This document shows positions 14,054-21,852 of a stretch of 22,563 bases of DNA, piece after piece (the first letter of the stretch is position 1; each line of letters begins with the position of its first letter). Where the stretch lies: NCBI GenBank assembly GCA_963581185.1, contig CAUZOB010000067.1:1-22563 (forward strand). Direction: 5' to 3'. A program made the translations under genes and the position numbers. Source of the stretch: SAT2750 sp963581185. GTDB taxonomy: Bacteria; Planctomycetota; Planctomycetia; Pirellulales; Pirellulaceae. Below the pieces are notes generated by a model that did no database searches, was not told the DNA's origin, and saw only the letters and a list, made by a program, of their open reading frames with translations.

Positions 14054-16099
14054 ATGGCCACGTCAGAAAAACAGCCGATCGCGCTGGATGAAAATCTGCA
14101 GAGCCAGATCGACACCTTTCGAGAGACGATCGAATCGATTGCCATGGCGATCATCCTGGCCTTTATATTCAGGACATTCGTGGTCGAAGCTTTTGTGATT
14201 CCCACCGGTTCGATGGCGACTACCCTGCAGGGCCGCCACATGGAAGTGGACTGCACGCAGTGCGGCTTCCGATACCGCGCCGGCGCCAGCAGCGAGAACT
14301 CGGATGTGGAGCATCGCCACGAGGTATTGGCAACGACCTGCCCGATGTGCGGTTACCGTAAACAGCTGGACAAGCAGGGCGATCCCAACCAACGTTCCTT
14401 TACCGGTGATCGGATTCTGGTGAGCAAGTTCTCCTACTTGTTCAGCGGACCTAAACGCTGGCACGTGGTCGTCTTCCGATTTCCCGGGAATCCCAAGCAA
14501 CCATACATCAAGCGGCTGATTGGCTTGCCCGGGGAGACAATTCGCATCAGCGGTGGTGATATCTACCACGCCCGCGACGGCCAGCCCTTGCAGATCGCCC
14601 GCAAGCCGGACAATCGTCTACTCTCGATGATGCAACTGGTCCATGACAGTGATTATCGACCGGAACTGCTCGACCAGATCGGCTGGCCACGCCGCTGGCA
14701 GCCCTGGAGTGCGGATCCTGAGGCGGGCCAGGACTGGACAGCGCAGGGCGAGGGGAGTGGCTTTCTGACCAAGGGGGCAACGGGGCGGGATACCTTTGTG
14801 CGTTACAACCACCTGGTATTGCGACCCGAGTTCTGGGATCGAATCGCATCGAATTCACAACGGATTGAACAGTTGACGGCACTCCGCGCCGACCAGCAAA
14901 ATGTCGTTGCCGATGATCTGGCTCGCCAGATTTTCGAGCGAGAGATTCCTGCTTCCGGTGAGTTGGTCTCGGATTACTACGCCTACAATGATCGCCTTGT
15001 GGATGGCGGCTTCGGCTCGCGCGGCGGTGTCCACTGGGTCGGTGACCTGGCAGGAGAATACCAGGTCGACGTGCAAGGAGAGACCGGTTCACTGTTACTG
15101 GACCTGGTCGAGGGTGGCGTGCACTACGAGTGCCAGATTGACGTTGCCAGCGGCAAGGCGCTACTCACGATCAATGGTGGCGAAGGGAGTTTTGGTGAGG
15201 GAGCTGGCCCACGAGTGGTTCAGGTCGCTGGCGATACAGGCATCGACTCGCCCGGTAGTTACCAGCTTCGCTTCTCCAACTGTGACAACGAATTACGACT
15301 CTGGGTGGATGGTAGCCGTATCGAGTTTGATGGGCCGACAGGCTATGCGGCAGACGAGAAGCGAGTGCCCCGCTGGACTGAAGCAGATCCGCTCGATGGC
15401 GCACCAGTTGGTATTGGCAGCAGGCAACTTGCCATGACGGTGAGTCGGCTCAAGGTCTATCGCGATATCTACTACATCGCTGTCGGGCCGCACGACAACA
15501 ATGAGTACGAGCCGATACGGAATCCGGGCACGGCTCTGAGTAACCTGGCGCGATACCGCGAGTGGGATAGCGAACCGATGTTTCGCGAGCGGAGGACGCT
15601 GGAGTTTACGCTTGGCCCGCGAGAGTTCTTCCCGCTAGGGGATAACAGCCCGCAGAGTAAAGATGCTCGGCTCTGGATCACCGATCGATTTGATGAGTTT
15701 AGTTCTGAGGTCGCGATCAAGCTGGGTGTCGTCTTGACCGAGGAAAATGGTCCGCCGCGGATCAAGCAGGTGCTGCCCTTTGGCGGCGCTGATAGCAGCG
15801 GCCTGCAGGTGGGCGATATGTTGACCGGAGTGGATGGATTGCCGGTGTCCAGCCGCGAGGATCTGATCGATTTGATGCGGATCAAGTACGAAGGGTCGGA
15901 AATCGACCTTGAGTTGAAGCGGGGAGCAGAGACAATACGTATGACAGTGCCACTGGGACTGCGCCCCAGCTTCCACGAGGACCTGCTGGTGGGTGAAGCC
16001 CTGATGGTTTACTGGCCGCATCCCTGGCGAGTGAATGTACCTGGCCTGGGAGCCTGGCCGTTGCTCCCGCATTTCAAACGAATCGGGTTGATACGCTAG
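14054..16099 (+). CDS. lepB: Signal peptidase I paralogue B with zinc ribbon, jelly-roll-like insert and PDZ domain
   Basis: A 681-residue signal peptidase I, far longer than E. coli LepB (324). A membrane segment (about 28-47) leads into IPTGSMATTL (Ser53). Lys153 sits in YIKRLIGLPGETI. Box E is GDNSPQSKDAR (529-539): the usual DSR is DAR. A Cys4 zinc-ribbon-like motif (C67/C70, C96/C99) lies between boxes B and D. After box D is a long insert (about 180-475); its second part is beta-rich and resembles a LamG/concanavalin jelly roll, with parallels to the previous gene (DYYAYN vs DYYPAN, LKVYRDIYY vs LQLWRDVHW). Residues about 555-635 look like a PDZ domain (VLPFGGADSSGLQVGDMLTGVDG, then IDLELKRGAETI). 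The last part, ALMVYWPHPWRVN, is a normal end for this enzyme family in planctomycetes. It lies 84 bases after its paralogue. Start: ATG at 14054, no strong ribosome-binding site. Confidence 0.92.
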   Translation: MATSEKQPIALDENLQSQIDTFRETIESIAMAIILAFIFRTFVVEAFVIPTGSMATTLQGRHMEVDCTQCGFRYRAGASSENSDVEHRHEVLATTCPMCGYRKQLDKQGDPNQRSFTGDRILVSKFSYLFSGPKRWHVVVFRFPGNPKQPYIKRLIGLPGETIRISGGDIYHARDGQPLQIARKPDNRLLSMMQLVHDSDYRPELLDQIGWPRRWQPWSADPEAGQDWTAQGEGSGFLTKGATGRDTFVRYNHLVLRPEFWDRIASNSQRIEQLTALRADQQNVVADDLARQIFEREIPASGELVSDYYAYNDRLVDGGFGSRGGVHWVGDLAGEYQVDVQGETGSLLLDLVEGGVHYECQIDVASGKALLTINGGEGSFGEGAGPRVVQVAGDTGIDSPGSYQLRFSNCDNELRLWVDGSRIEFDGPTGYAADEKRVPRWTEADPLDGAPVGIGSRQLAMTVSRLKVYRDIYYIAVGPHDNNEYEPIRNPGTALSNLARYREWDSEPMFRERRTLEFTLGPREFFPLGDNSPQSKDARLWITDRFDEFSSEVAIKLGVVLTEENGPPRIKQVLPFGGADSSGLQVGDMLTGVDGLPVSSREDLIDLMRIKYEGSEIDLELKRGAETIRMTVPLGLRPSFHEDLLVGEALMVYWPHPWRVNVPGLGAWPLLPHFKRIGLIR

Positions 16100-16133
16100 A
16101 CCAGGCAGGCCGGCAGTCAAGGAGGACAGACCG

Positions 16134-16877
16134 ATGGCAATTTTGGACGTCCAGGGGTTGATCAAATCATTCGGCCGCCGCCGTGTGGTCGATGGTGTCA
16201 ACTTTCAGGTCGATCGAGGTGAAGTGGTCGGACTGCTGGGTCCCAATGGAGCGGGCAAGACGACCAGCTTTCGCATGACATGCGGATTGCTCGAGGCGGA
16301 CCAGGGAGCTGTCTTTCTGAACGACGTGGATGTCACCCGTTGGCCGCTGCACCGCCGTTCCCGCGAGGGTGGCATGGGTTACCTGTCTCAGGAATCAAGC
16401 GTGTTCAGCAAGCTGACGGTTGAACAGAACCTGCTTAGTATGCTCGAGTTGCTGGGTGTGCGTGGCAAGGCCCGGAAGCAGCGCAGTGATAGCCTGCTTG
16501 AGCAATTCGATATCGAGCATCTGCGTAAGTCGCGGGCCAGCAAGCTGTCTGGGGGTGAACGCCGACGACTGGAAATCGCTCGTTGCCTGCTCTCCAATCC
16601 GGAGATCATTATGCTCGACGAGCCCTTTGCGGGAATTGACCCGGTCACGGTGCAGAGTATTCAGCGGATTATCTGCCGCTTGCGAGACCAGGGTATTGCC
16701 ATCCTGATTACCGACCACGCTGCCCGGGAGATTCTGGAAATCGTGGATCGCTGTTACGTCATCCATGAAGGTCGCGTGCTGTGCGACGGGACGCCGGATG
16801 AAATCCGGGCCAATCCGATTGTTCGCAGTACCTACCTGGGTGATATGCAGGATGGTCCCCAGGCCGGAGCTGCATAA
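16134..16877 (+). CDS. lptB: Lipopolysaccharide export ATPase LptB
   Basis: The 247-residue ATPase subunit that powers extraction of lipopolysaccharide from the inner membrane by LptB2FG. ABC motifs are intact: Walker A GPNGAGKTT (36-44), Q-loop in YLSQES, signature LSGGERRRLEIAR, Walker B IIMLDEPFAGIDP, and H-loop TDH. The resemblance to E. coli LptB extends beyond the motifs: RRVV near the N-terminus, PLHRR, EQFDIEHLR, and the C-terminal YLGD, which helps tell it from branched-chain amino acid ATPases (LivF/LivG). The ribosome-binding site is excellent (AAGGAGG, 8 bases before the ATG). It is 34 bases downstream of the signal peptidase gene and 9 bases before the symporter. The partner genes lptF and lptG are not in this window. 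It implies an outer membrane with LPS or a similar glycolipid. Confidence 0.94.
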   Translation: MAILDVQGLIKSFGRRRVVDGVNFQVDRGEVVGLLGPNGAGKTTSFRMTCGLLEADQGAVFLNDVDVTRWPLHRRSREGGMGYLSQESSVFSKLTVEQNLLSMLELLGVRGKARKQRSDSLLEQFDIEHLRKSRASKLSGGERRRLEIARCLLSNPEIIMLDEPFAGIDPVTVQSIQRIICRLRDQGIAILITDHAAREILEIVDRCYVIHEGRVLCDGTPDEIRANPIVRSTYLGDMQDGPQAGAA

Positions 16878-16886
16878 GGACGAATC

Positions 16887-18806
16887 ATGCAACTGTTGGC
16901 CCTGGCAAGCTTTGACTATGTTGTGCTGGCCGCTTACCTGCTGCTGATGGTCCTGATGGGGGTCATGTTCAGCCGGCGGCAGAAATCGAGCAAAGAGTTC
17001 TTCCTGGCTGGCCGCTCGATGGGCTGGTTTCCGGTCGGTATCTCCGTGATGGCCACGCTGCTGTCGGCACTCAGCTACAGCGGCGTACCTGGCGAGTCGT
17101 ACTTCGAGGGACTGAATTACCTGATCCTGCCTGCCATGGTCTGGGTCTGTGTACCGCTGATGGTCAAGGTTGTGCTGCCGCTCTATTACAACCTGCGAAT
17201 GTATAGCGTTTACGAGTACCTTGAGCTGCGATATGACGTCCGCACTCGAGTTGTCAGCAGTATCGTGTTTGTTGTCTGGCGACTGCTCTGGATGGGCGGG
17301 GTCCTGTATGCACCCTGCAAGGTCCTGATTATTGCCGCTGGAGTGGAAATACCTGAGCCGGTGCTGCTGCTGTCGCTCGGCCTGATCAGCACGATCTACA
17401 CCTTCCTGGGTGGCATGCGAGCTGTTATCTGGACCGATGTGCTGCAGGCTTTCGTGATGGTCGCTGGCGTGATCCTGATCCTCTGGGGTACCTGGAGTGC
17501 AATCGACGGAGGATTCATAGCGGTTCTCGAAACTGCCAGCCAGCATGGCCGCACGCAGGTCCTGGAGACCGACTTTAGCTGGAGTAGCAAGTGGACGGTC
17601 TGGGGGATGGCTCCTCACATGGTGATCTCGATGCTGTCGTTCTATATCGCTGACCAGATTACCGTGCAGCGATTCCTCACGGCACGCAGCCTGCAGGCCA
17701 GCCAACGATCATTCCTGCTGAACTGTGTCAGTGTCACGATCATGATTCCTGCCCTGGCCCTGGTGGGCGTGTCGTTGTTTGCTTACTACCAGCATCATCC
17801 GGATGATATGCGCCCGATCTGGGTTGCAAACGTGGTGGATCCAGCTACTGCCGAAGTGGCGACTGGTGCAGATGGCACGCCGCTGCTGGATTGGTACGAG
17901 GACGGTCCGCGGTTGGATGCCGCCACGTTTGATGCCGCTGCGGTGAAACAGATGATCGCCGATCAGCGGCTGCTTCGTCCTCACACCGGCGAGCCATTCA
18001 GCGATCCGGAACGAATTGAGCAATTGATGAACAAGCCCGCTGGGGGCCTCAAGTCGCGGATGCTTGGCAAGCAGAACAGCCAGGGCGAGTGGGTGGTCAA
18101 TCGTAAAGCACAGGATGAATTCATGCCGCGATTCCTGACCGACAACTTGCCGGTGGGAATAGCCGGGCTGATCCTGGCGGCCCTGTTTGCCGCCTCCATG
18201 TCGTCGATGGACTCCGGTCTGAATTCGATATCGACCCTGGTGATCACCGACTTTCACCGTCGCTGGGGCTTTGGCCGTCGCTGGTTGGCGCGCAAAGTGA
18301 AAAAGGAGGTCGAGGATCTGAATGAAGAGGATGAGTTGCGGTTGGCCAGGCCGCTGGTGTTGATTGTGGGTGTACTGGCCACGCTGTTCTCGCTGACGCT
18401 GGGCCATGTCGGCAATATTTTCGACATCATGATCGCGATTATTAACACCTTTGGCGGACCACTTTTATCGATCTTCATCCTCGGCATGTTCACGCAACGC
18501 ACAACTGGCCGCTCGGCGCTGCTGGCTTTACTGACCGGCACCCTGTTCACGCTCTGGATGATGCTCACCAACACCTACGATTCTCTTGCTCACCTCTGGC
18601 CGTTTGAGCAGACACTCAGCGGCATCTGGCCCTTGATCTTCGGCTTTAGCTTTACGATTGCAGTCGGCTTTCTTGGTGGACTCGTGCTGGGAGGGCAGAA
18701 GTCGCCGTCCGAGTTGCGGGGACTGGTGGTGGGACTTGGCCAGCTCGGTGATCGGGGGCCGGAGGAAGCAGCTCGTGTGATCTTCCCGGACCAAGAAGAG
18801 AGTTAG
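16887..18806 (+). CDS. Sodium:solute symporter (SSS family) with a large inserted loop
   Basis: A 639-residue inner-membrane secondary transporter of the SSS family, which uses the sodium gradient to take up a sugar, amino acid, vitamin or similar solute. Family marks: FFLAGRSMGWFPVGIS (38-53), FLGGMRAVIWTDVLQAF (173-189), and the sodium-site helix AASMSSMDSGLNS (435-447). About 13 membrane segments are visible. Between YYQHHPDDMRP (300-310) and DEFMPRFLTDNLPVG (410-424) there are about 100 polar residues; in typical members these two stretches are nearly adjacent, so this is an inserted hydrophilic loop. AAGGA overlaps the lptB stop and sits 7 bases before the ATG, so it is co-transcribed with lptB. 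The substrate cannot be told from sequence. Confidence 0.9.
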   Translation: MQLLALASFDYVVLAAYLLLMVLMGVMFSRRQKSSKEFFLAGRSMGWFPVGISVMATLLSALSYSGVPGESYFEGLNYLILPAMVWVCVPLMVKVVLPLYYNLRMYSVYEYLELRYDVRTRVVSSIVFVVWRLLWMGGVLYAPCKVLIIAAGVEIPEPVLLLSLGLISTIYTFLGGMRAVIWTDVLQAFVMVAGVILILWGTWSAIDGGFIAVLETASQHGRTQVLETDFSWSSKWTVWGMAPHMVISMLSFYIADQITVQRFLTARSLQASQRSFLLNCVSVTIMIPALALVGVSLFAYYQHHPDDMRPIWVANVVDPATAEVATGADGTPLLDWYEDGPRLDAATFDAAAVKQMIADQRLLRPHTGEPFSDPERIEQLMNKPAGGLKSRMLGKQNSQGEWVVNRKAQDEFMPRFLTDNLPVGIAGLILAALFAASMSSMDSGLNSISTLVITDFHRRWGFGRRWLARKVKKEVEDLNEEDELRLARPLVLIVGVLATLFSLTLGHVGNIFDIMIAIINTFGGPLLSIFILGMFTQRTTGRSALLALLTGTLFTLWMMLTNTYDSLAHLWPFEQTLSGIWPLIFGFSFTIAVGFLGGLVLGGQKSPSELRGLVVGLGQLGDRGPEEAARVIFPDQEES

Positions 18807-18959
18807 AGGATGGCGGTTACAGACCTCAGCGTCTGGCAGGTTTTCTTCCTCTTCCGTCTGCTCGCGGTGACTTCTCCACCAGGCAACCCTGCTCCACTCT
18901 GCTGGCTTGAGTTTGTGGGGGAGTGAGCGGGCTCGAAGCTAACCACTTCTCCCAGCCTC

Positions 18960-18992
18960 CATCCTTCGCGTCTCTGCGTCTTTGCGGTAAAA
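18960..18992. repeat. Short dispersed repeat of the 'ACCGCAAAGACGCAGAG' type
   Basis: On the minus strand the segment reads ACCGCAAAGACGCAGAGACG and continues CGAAGGATGG. This near-repetitive GCAAAGACGCAGAGACGC motif is scattered through the intergenic regions of many bacterial genomes and produces spurious frames with TAKTQRREG or QRRRDAKDG. It lies in the 277-base gap between the symporter and dapL, in which I see no gene and no sure promoter. Confidence 0.65.
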
Positions 18993-19083
18993 AGGAACTG
19001 ACGCTCTGGATACCTGTAGTGCACGCTGCGGCGTTTGAGATCCGGTTCGGGGGCGAGTGGGACCATGATGATATGGAGAGGCA

Positions 19084-20319
19084 ATGATGGGCGAGTCGTA
19101 TTTCCAGCAGTTGTTTGCTGACCGGATCGGTGGAGCCGATTACGGCAAGGGTACGGAGATCTACAAGTTCGAGAAGATCAAGCGAGCCAAGCGCGCGGCG
19201 CTGGCGGATCAGCCCGATCGCGAGCTGCTTGATTTTGGCATCGGCGAGAACGATAGCCCTGCCGATCCCGCTGTTCGCGACGTGCTCTCGAATGAACTGC
19301 ATAAGCCGGAGAATCGCGGCTATGCGGATAACGGTGTTGATGAATTCAAGCAGGCGGCTGCTCGATTCATGCACCGCCAGTTTGGCGTGGAGCTGGATGC
19401 GGCGACCCAGCTAAACCACTGTATTGGTTCCAAGACAGCACTTTCCATGTTGCCGGCCTGCTTTATTAATCCGGGTGACGTGACCCTGCTGACGGTACCT
19501 GGCTATCCAGTGGCGGGAACCCATACGGCCTACTATGGCGGTTCCGTCTTCAAGCTGCCTCTGCTGGCTGAGAACAACTTTCTGCCGGATCTGGATTCCA
19601 TTCCTGCGGACGTGGCTGCCCAGGCCAAGCTGCTGGTGCTGAACTATCCCAACAGCCCGACTGGGCGATTGGCGACGGCAGAGTTTTTTCAGCGAGTTGT
19701 AGAGTTTGCCCAGCAGAACCAGGTCGTGGTTGTTCAGGATGCAGCTCACATCCTGCTGACCTATGATGGCGAGCCTCGCAGTTTCCTGCAGACACCGGGT
19801 GCCATGGATGTGGGAGTCGAGGTGCATTCGCTGTCGAAGGGTTACGACATGATTGGCTGGCGGATTGGCTGGGTCTGCGGGAACGAGACGATCGTACGAG
19901 CTTTTGCCGATGTTAAGGATAATTGCGACTCGGGTCAGTTCATTGCCATTCAGAAGGCTGCTGCAGCGGCATTGGATAACGAGTCGATACCGACACGGAT
20001 TCGAGCCAAGTATCGTCGCCGCCTTGAGAAGCTGGTGACAATCTTGCGTGGCCGCGGATTCCAGTGTGACGTGCCGGGTGGATCGTATTTTCTCTACACG
20101 CCCGCGCCCACGGGAGTCGACGGTGGGCCGCTTTTTGAGTCAGCTGAGGCGGCCAGCCAGTATTTGATTACGGAGCACGGAATTGTTACGGTGCCGTGGG
20201 ACGACGCCGGTTCATACCTGCGTTTTTCTGTCACCTATGTGGCGGATGATGAGCAGGCGGAGGATGAGTTGATGGAGGAGACGGTTAGGCGGCTGGTAAA
20301 TGTGGACTTGAGTTTCTGA
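19084..20319 (+). CDS. dapL: LL-diaminopimelate aminotransferase
   Basis: A 411-residue pyridoxal-phosphate enzyme, class I/II aminotransferase fold. LL-DAP aminotransferase converts tetrahydrodipicolinate to LL-diaminopimelate in one step, on the way to meso-DAP (peptidoglycan) and lysine; it is known from plants, Chlamydiae and other bacteria including planctomycetes. Seen: N-terminal YGKGTEIYKFEKIKR, LLDFGIGENDSPAD, NYPNSPTG (187-194), QDAAH (D219 region), the PLP-lysine motif SLSKGYDMIGWRIGWV (K252) and GGSYFLYTP near the C-terminus. SLSKGYDM-GWRIG is characteristic of DapL. Length is normal. Start: ATG at 19084, followed immediately by a second ATG; GGAGAGG lies just upstream. The next gene follows after 26 bases. 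A general aromatic or other aminotransferase of the same class is less likely. Confidence 0.88.
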   Translation: MMGESYFQQLFADRIGGADYGKGTEIYKFEKIKRAKRAALADQPDRELLDFGIGENDSPADPAVRDVLSNELHKPENRGYADNGVDEFKQAAARFMHRQFGVELDAATQLNHCIGSKTALSMLPACFINPGDVTLLTVPGYPVAGTHTAYYGGSVFKLPLLAENNFLPDLDSIPADVAAQAKLLVLNYPNSPTGRLATAEFFQRVVEFAQQNQVVVVQDAAHILLTYDGEPRSFLQTPGAMDVGVEVHSLSKGYDMIGWRIGWVCGNETIVRAFADVKDNCDSGQFIAIQKAAAAALDNESIPTRIRAKYRRRLEKLVTILRGRGFQCDVPGGSYFLYTPAPTGVDGGPLFESAEAASQYLITEHGIVTVPWDDAGSYLRFSVTYVADDEQAEDELMEETVRRLVNVDLSF

Positions 20320-20345
20320 GCTGGCGTGATGCCTGGGCGATTGTA

Positions 20346-21242
20346 ATGAAGCGAATATCCAGTGGATTGATCTTGTTGCTGCTGTTGGGCGGCGTGACCG
20401 CCTGTGGCAAGAAGTCGAACAAGTCATCGGCCAATGCAGCGGCGTTTACCAGGGCGACAAAGATCGAGGATCACCGTCGCCGCGGCGACCAGTTGTTGCG
20501 GGTGGCCCAGGACCAGCACAAGAACAATCAGACGGGTGAAGCGGCCGCCTCGATCAAGGCGGCGATGGCAGCTGCCCGGCAGGTCGAGGATCCTTATGAG
20601 CAATGCAAGTTGCTTTGCATGGGGGTCTTTCTTTATGAGGCGATCGACTTTGGGCATGAGACGGAAGAGGCGATCAGCCTGGCAGCTGAGATGGTGGAGA
20701 AGATTGAGAATGTTGGTCAGCGAGTTGAGATTTCAGCGAAGCTGGCCGAGATCTACAAGCGATTCAAGGATAAACAGTCGGTGGCCGAGTTGTACCTGGA
20801 GGATTGTGAGAAGCTGGCTGGGGGGATCGAAGTGCTGGACGAGCAGGTGCGAGCGTACATGGTGACGGCTTACTATAGCCACCGGCTGGACCATGTCGAG
20901 GATTGTGATCGGCTGGTGATGAAGGCACTGAATGCAGCGACCACAGTGGCCGACTACCGCCAGCAATCGGATCTGTATGGTGAATTGGGAACCCGCCTGT
21001 TGCGATTGGATCGTACGGGTCAATCGACTGAAGCCTTCACGATAGCTGAGGAAGGGGCCCTGGCGGTTGAGGAGGATCTGAGTCGGGCGTATACGCTGAT
21101 TGACCTGGCGGTGCGACTCAAGTCGGGGGGGCATGCGGGGCGTGCCAAAGAGTTACTGGATCAGGCGGTGGAGATTGGCAATGCCCAAACGGAGAGTGCC
21201 CTGCGCCGTGAATTGCTGGACAAGATCCGCGACGCTCAATAG
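20346..21242 (+). CDS. Lipoprotein with TPR-like helical repeats
   Basis: A 298-residue protein with a lipoprotein signal peptide: MKRISS, a run of leucines, and the lipobox VTAC with Cys20 as the probable lipidation site. The mature protein is nearly all alpha-helical, with repeated helix pairs of about 35-40 residues (for example AISLAAEMVEKIENVGQRVEISAKLAEIYK and YGELGTRLLRLDRTGQSTEAFTIAEEGA), resembling tetratricopeptide or related repeats that bind proteins. No catalytic motif is seen and no specific family is recognised. It follows dapL after 26 bases on the same strand and is probably in the same transcript; a functional link to lysine/peptidoglycan synthesis is only a guess. No clear ribosome-binding site precedes the ATG at 20346. 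Two hairpins follow the stop. Confidence 0.8.
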   Translation: MKRISSGLILLLLLGGVTACGKKSNKSSANAAAFTRATKIEDHRRRGDQLLRVAQDQHKNNQTGEAAASIKAAMAAARQVEDPYEQCKLLCMGVFLYEAIDFGHETEEAISLAAEMVEKIENVGQRVEISAKLAEIYKRFKDKQSVAELYLEDCEKLAGGIEVLDEQVRAYMVTAYYSHRLDHVEDCDRLVMKALNAATTVADYRQQSDLYGELGTRLLRLDRTGQSTEAFTIAEEGALAVEEDLSRAYTLIDLAVRLKSGGHAGRAKELLDQAVEIGNAQTESALRRELLDKIRDAQ

Positions 21243-21245
21243 TGA

Positions 21246-21267
21246 CAGGGCTCTCCCCTGCCGTTTT
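21246..21267 (+). terminator. Candidate terminator of the dapL/lipoprotein transcript
   Basis: CAGGG-N5-CCCTG (21246-21260) follows the stop codon at once and is followed by CCGTTTT. The stem is short (5 bp), so the call is weak. A second, stronger hairpin, GTCAGGG-N5-CCCTGAC (21294-21312), follows without a U-run and may add to it. Confidence 0.4.
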
Positions 21268-21343
21268 AGCCACTATTTTCTCTGCCTCTAACGGTCAGGG
21301 GGCAACCCTGACAAGTCCGCCGCAGGTGGATTGTCCGGGGCCT

Positions 21344-21373
21344 TTGCCAACTGGACGAAATCCGGCGTATAAT
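21344..21373 (+). promoter_or_regulatory. Sigma-70-type promoter of the tmRNA gene
   Basis: TTGCCA (21344-21349; five of six consensus bases), an 18-base spacer and a perfect TATAAT (21368-21373). Transcription would begin near 21380, about 70 bases before the mature 5' end of the tmRNA, so a 5' leader must be removed, as RNase P does for tRNA-like ends. Confidence 0.75.
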
Positions 21374-21450
21374 GGAAAAAGGCACCAATCTTCCTGTTGG
21401 GATGACGAATAATAGGGAGTGCCGTGAGTTCGATTGGACTTTAATTACAG

Positions 21451-21804
21451 GGGGGCGAACTGGATTCGACCGGATAATCAGAAGCGCCGGTTGCGTGTCG
21501 TGGTTGGTCAGTTGGCCACGTTAAAAGCTGACCGATTTTTATGTGCTGAGGAAAACCTCGTACTGGCTGCGTAACAACGTAGCCCCGGTCGATGGACTTT
21601 GTCGGAGAGTCCTGAAGACTGGTCGCCAATTCCGGATCGTTCACGATCACGCCGGGCACGTCGTGAATTAAATAAGTTCCTGGATCGCTGACCTGGAACC
21701 CTGTCGATTGGGGTTCAGACTCAGTCAAATCAAATAATCGACTATACACGTAGACGCTGTCGTGGAAGTATCTCGGGACGCGGGTTCGATTCCCGCCGCC
21801 TCCA
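21451..21804 (+). ncRNA. ssrA: Transfer-messenger RNA (tmRNA)
   Basis: Complete one-piece tmRNA of about 354 bases, which with SmpB frees stalled ribosomes and tags the unfinished protein for proteolysis. The tRNA-like ends fit: the 7-bp acceptor stem pairs GGGGGCG (21451-21457) with CGCCTCC (21797-21803), including a G3-U70 pair, the alanyl-tRNA synthetase identity element. The T arm is GCGGG-TTCGATT-CCCGC (21780-21796). The discriminator base is A21804 and CCA is not encoded. The first pseudoknot is clear: CGTGG/CCACG (21499-21503 with 21516-21520) and GGTCAG/CTGACC (21506-21511 with 21528-21533). The tag frame is GCT at 21545 to the TAA at 21572-21574, coding AEENLVLAA, with A four bases upstream of the resume codon as in E. 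coli. A promoter and terminator flank the gene. Confidence 0.97.
21545..21574 (+). other. tmRNA proteolysis-tag reading frame (AEENLVLAA)
   Basis: Resume codon GCT at 21545, then nine tag residues and the stop TAA at 21572-21574. The C-terminal LAA is the usual ClpXP-type degron. The tag end and stop lie in a hairpin (GGCTGCG with CGTAGCC), as is usual for tmRNA. Confidence 0.9.
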
Positions 21805-21812
21805 CTTTTCGT

Positions 21813-21836
21813 CCCTGGTGCCATCCAGTGCCAGGG
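21813..21836 (+). other. Hairpin in the tmRNA 3' trailer
   Basis: CCCTGG (21813-21818) pairs with CCAGGG (21831-21836) just past the mature 3' end. It may mark the processing boundary for 3' maturation. Confidence 0.4.
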
Positions 21837-21852
21837 GCTGACAAAGAAGATG

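Noticed and set aside
18803..19374. Minus-strand frames with TAKTQRREG and QRRRDAKDG segments
   Set aside because: These arise from the dispersed GCAAAGACGCAGAG-type repeat and from the antisense of dapL; such translations are a known annotation artefact.
21780..21804. Possible integration (att) site at the tmRNA 3' end
   Set aside because: The tmRNA end is a common target for integrases, but no second copy of this sequence and no integrase gene are seen downstream within the window.
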